DNA of 64,000 nt, from assembly GCA_965221795.1 (NCBI GenBank), contig OZ244914.1, positions 3,534,001-3,598,000 on the forward strand. Direction: 5' to 3'. The notes beneath the pieces were generated by a model that did no database searches, had not been told where the DNA came from, and was given only the letters and a program-made list of their open reading frames with translations. The position numbers and the translations under genes were made by a program. Source of the DNA: VYFG01 sp965221795. GTDB lineage: Bacteria > Pseudomonadota > Gammaproteobacteria > Arenicellales > Poriferihabitantaceae. This document shows positions 62,206 to 64,000 of this stretch, piece after piece (position 1 is the first letter of the stretch; the number at the start of each line of letters is the position of its first letter).

Positions 62206-64000
62206 CTACAGAATGGGGAGTTCCCTTTGGTACATTTCGGATTCGACTTCTTCGGGGGCACGTCGAAAATTGCGAGCGGCCAGATGCCCATCAAAAACCG
62301 CATCGGCGATGAGTCCGGGAGCCAGCATATCACCAACCCGCTGCAGGGTATGCAGTTCGAGGCGATCATTTTCTATTTGCGCAAGTAGAGCAGAAAAGAG
62401 TGCATCGCACGGGGACCGTTCCGTGACCAAAACCAATGTCCCACATGCATGATGCCGTCCTTGACCACCATACAGACAGGCAGAAAAGACACTACCATTG
62501 GCTCCATGGACCAGTCGTCGACTGGTCTCGATATGGACTCCAAGGGAAACCAGCCGACTTTGTATCCGGGCCTGTTCAAGAGTGTAGTGGGTCCAGGGCG
62601 ATACCACGCTGGCTGGCGTAATCAAGGCTACTTCATCCGCCACTTCCACGAGAAACTCTGCCAGCACACCAGCCAGATAGCATTGGTCATCATCATAGAC
62701 AATGACCGGTTTTTGGATTGGATGCCGACCTGCAAAAAGATCGTCTGGGGTCAGAATATCAATCGAGTCATCAATGGGAAGAGGATGACGGGAAGTGCGC
62801 CCGACTCCATCTCTTCTCCACTGCGCTCCGGTAGCCAGAAAGATATCGGGAATTTCCAGTTCCGATATGGTGTCCACCGTCATCTCACTGTTCCGGTAAA
62901 TCTCAACATTTGTCATCCGTTCCAGTTGACCGACCCGATAGTCCCGAACCCGTTTCCAGGCCGAAAGCCCCGGCAAAGTCGATTCTGCCTGCACCCGACC
63001 TCCCAGGTCGTTACGGGCCTCGGCCAGAATCACTTCACACCCCCGGTTCCCCAGTTGCAGTGCGCACTCCAGCCCTGCCGGACCAGCACCCACTACCAGC
63101 ACCGGTGTGGGTGCCTGTACCGGAGCAATCGACTCTGGATGCCAATTTCTCCTCCACTCCTCGCCCATGGTGGGATTTTGGGTACAACGAATGGGGACAC
63201 CATGGCTGTCACTGGAGACACAGATGTTGCAACCAATGCATTCCCGGATCTCCTCAATACGTTGCTCCTTGATCTTGTTGGGCAAGAATGGGTCGGAGAT
63301 GGATGGCCTGGCCGCACCGATAAAATCCAGCACCCCCCGGCGAACCAGGGAAACCATATGATCCGGTGAAGTATAGCGCCCTACTCCTACTACTGGCTTG
63401 GACGTGACCTGCTTCACGAATGCTGTATACACTTCCTGTGCTCCCTCATTGGGTTCGAACCGGGATGTAATCGAGTCATTTTCCCAACCAGCCACGTTCA
63501 CATCCCAAAGATCAGGCAACTCCGCCAGCATCTCCACGATCGCACGGCCCTCCTCCTGCGCCTGCAGGCCATCCGTACCGGCCATGTCATCCACTGCAAA
63601 ACGAAACGCAATGGCACACTCTCCAGCTGCTTCTTCCTGTGCGTCCAGAAGCAATTCACGGGTCAAGCGTACCCGATTTTCGAGGCATCCACCGTATTCG
63701 TCACTGCGCTGGTTGAAATAGGGGTTGATAAAATGATGTGCCATAGACATGTGATGTCCGGCGTAGACATACACGATGTCGAAATCGGCCTGCTTCGCCA
63801 GGCGGACCGCCTGACGGTGCCAGGATCGCAAATTGGCAAGATCGCGCTTGTCCATGCCCTTGGCCTGTTTAGGATACAGTGTACTGACACTCATCGAAAC
63901 GGGTGCCAGGGATGGCATGCGGGTATACAGATTGGGCGCGTGGAACCCATTGTGAACCAATTCGATAGCCGCCAGGGAACCATACTGATGCACCCCGTCC
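62206..64000 (-). CDS. NADH:flavin oxidoreductase, trimethylamine dehydrogenase-like (partial)
   Basis: At least 595 residues are in the window; the beginning lies beyond the right edge (about 90-100 residues missing). The visible part has the FMN barrel (IELVHNGFHAPNLYTR, NPYFNQRSDEYGGCLENRVR), the 4Fe-4S cluster motif ECIGCNICVSS with a further Cys in RCTQNP, and an FAD/NAD domain (PVLVVGAGPAGLECALQLGN). The domain order is that of trimethylamine dehydrogenase, dimethylamine dehydrogenase and 2,4-dienoyl-CoA reductase. Next to an MttB gene, an amine dehydrogenase role is more likely. Confidence 0.88.
   Translation of the reverse strand, partial: DGVHQYGSLAAIELVHNGFHAPNLYTRMPSLAPVSMSVSTLYPKQAKGMDKRDLANLRSWHRQAVRLAKQADFDIVYVYAGHHMSMAHHFINPYFNQRSDEYGGCLENRVRLTRELLLDAQEEAAGECAIAFRFAVDDMAGTDGLQAQEEGRAIVEMLAELPDLWDVNVAGWENDSITSRFEPNEGAQEVYTAFVKQVTSKPVVGVGRYTSPDHMVSLVRRGVLDFIGAARPSISDPFLPNKIKEQRIEEIRECIGCNICVSSDSHGVPIRCTQNPTMGEEWRRNWHPESIAPVQAPTPVLVVGAGPAGLECALQLGNRGCEVILAEARNDLGGRVQAESTLPGLSAWKRVRDYRVGQLERMTNVEIYRNSEMTVDTISELEIPDIFLATGAQWRRDGVGRTSRHPLPIDDSIDILTPDDLFAGRHPIQKPVIVYDDDQCYLAGVLAEFLVEVADEVALITPASVVSPWTHYTLEQARIQSRLVSLGVHIETSRRLVHGANGSVFSACLYGGQGRHHACGTLVLVTERSPCDALFSALLAQIENDRLELHTLQRVGDMLAPGLIADAVFDGHLAARNFRRAPEEVESEMYQRELPIL

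Overview
The window looks like chromosomal DNA of a proteobacterium, possibly a marine or host-associated gammaproteobacterium. That placement is inferred from gene content only: an IcmF fused mutase, Liv-type ABC transport, CaiB transferases and several MttB/dimethylglycine-dehydrogenase-type demethylation genes. No rRNA, tRNA or CRISPR array was seen. Blocks of intact catabolic genes alternate with accessory islands full of toxin-antitoxin (TA) genes, recombinase remnants and genes broken by single frameshifts.

Left part (1-14.8 kb). A frameshifted IS30-type transposase lies against a decayed organoarsenical-efflux pair (arsJ plus its partner gapdh, both pseudogenes). An intact RES toxin/antitoxin pair follows, sitting between two diverged copies of the gapdh 5' region. 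Next come a small metabolic group (HAD dehalogenase, thiolase, DUF2889 protein), a Tn3 transposase scrap, an MFS transporter and a Fic-fold protein without the catalytic histidine. After that is a debris zone with an intact serine recombinase, a ParA stub, coiled-coil membrane proteins and a truncated DUF4338 gene.

Central block (14.8-28.6 kb, minus strand). One long probable operon runs icmF, acyl-CoA synthetase, livG, livH, livM, substrate-binding protein, livF, PaaK-like ligase, CaiB transferase and enoyl-CoA hydratase. Together these can import a branched or carboxylic substrate, activate it with CoA, isomerise it and degrade it.

Island 28.9-37 kb. It holds a Phd antitoxin stub, two tandem paralogous stand-alone AAA ATPases, a PIN toxin pair with a broken toxin, a canonical Fic protein, IS and resolvase remnants, and a higBA locus whose toxin is frameshifted.

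Second metabolic block (37-48.5 kb, plus strand). It carries a hydroxyacid-oxoacid transhydrogenase-like dehydrogenase, a dimethylglycine-dehydrogenase-like flavoprotein, an MttB-family methyltransferase, a CPA2 cation/proton antiporter, a BrnT/Xre TA pair, a decayed AlbA_2 gene, and a dehydrogenase-azlC-azlD operon.

Defence block (48.9-60.3 kb). After a second His-less Fic protein comes a tightly coupled minus-strand operon: hsdM, a small protein, a HEPN protein, an MNT nucleotidyltransferase fused to HsdS, an XRE-ImmA/IrrE peptidase, a frameshifted DUF4411 PIN gene, hsdR and a DUF2806 gene. The fusion of a complete MntA-like antitoxin domain to a type I restriction specificity subunit, next to its HEPN partner, is the most unusual feature of the window. 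The right edge (60.6-64 kb) has a second MttB homologue and a trimethylamine-dehydrogenase-like flavoprotein cut by the window end.
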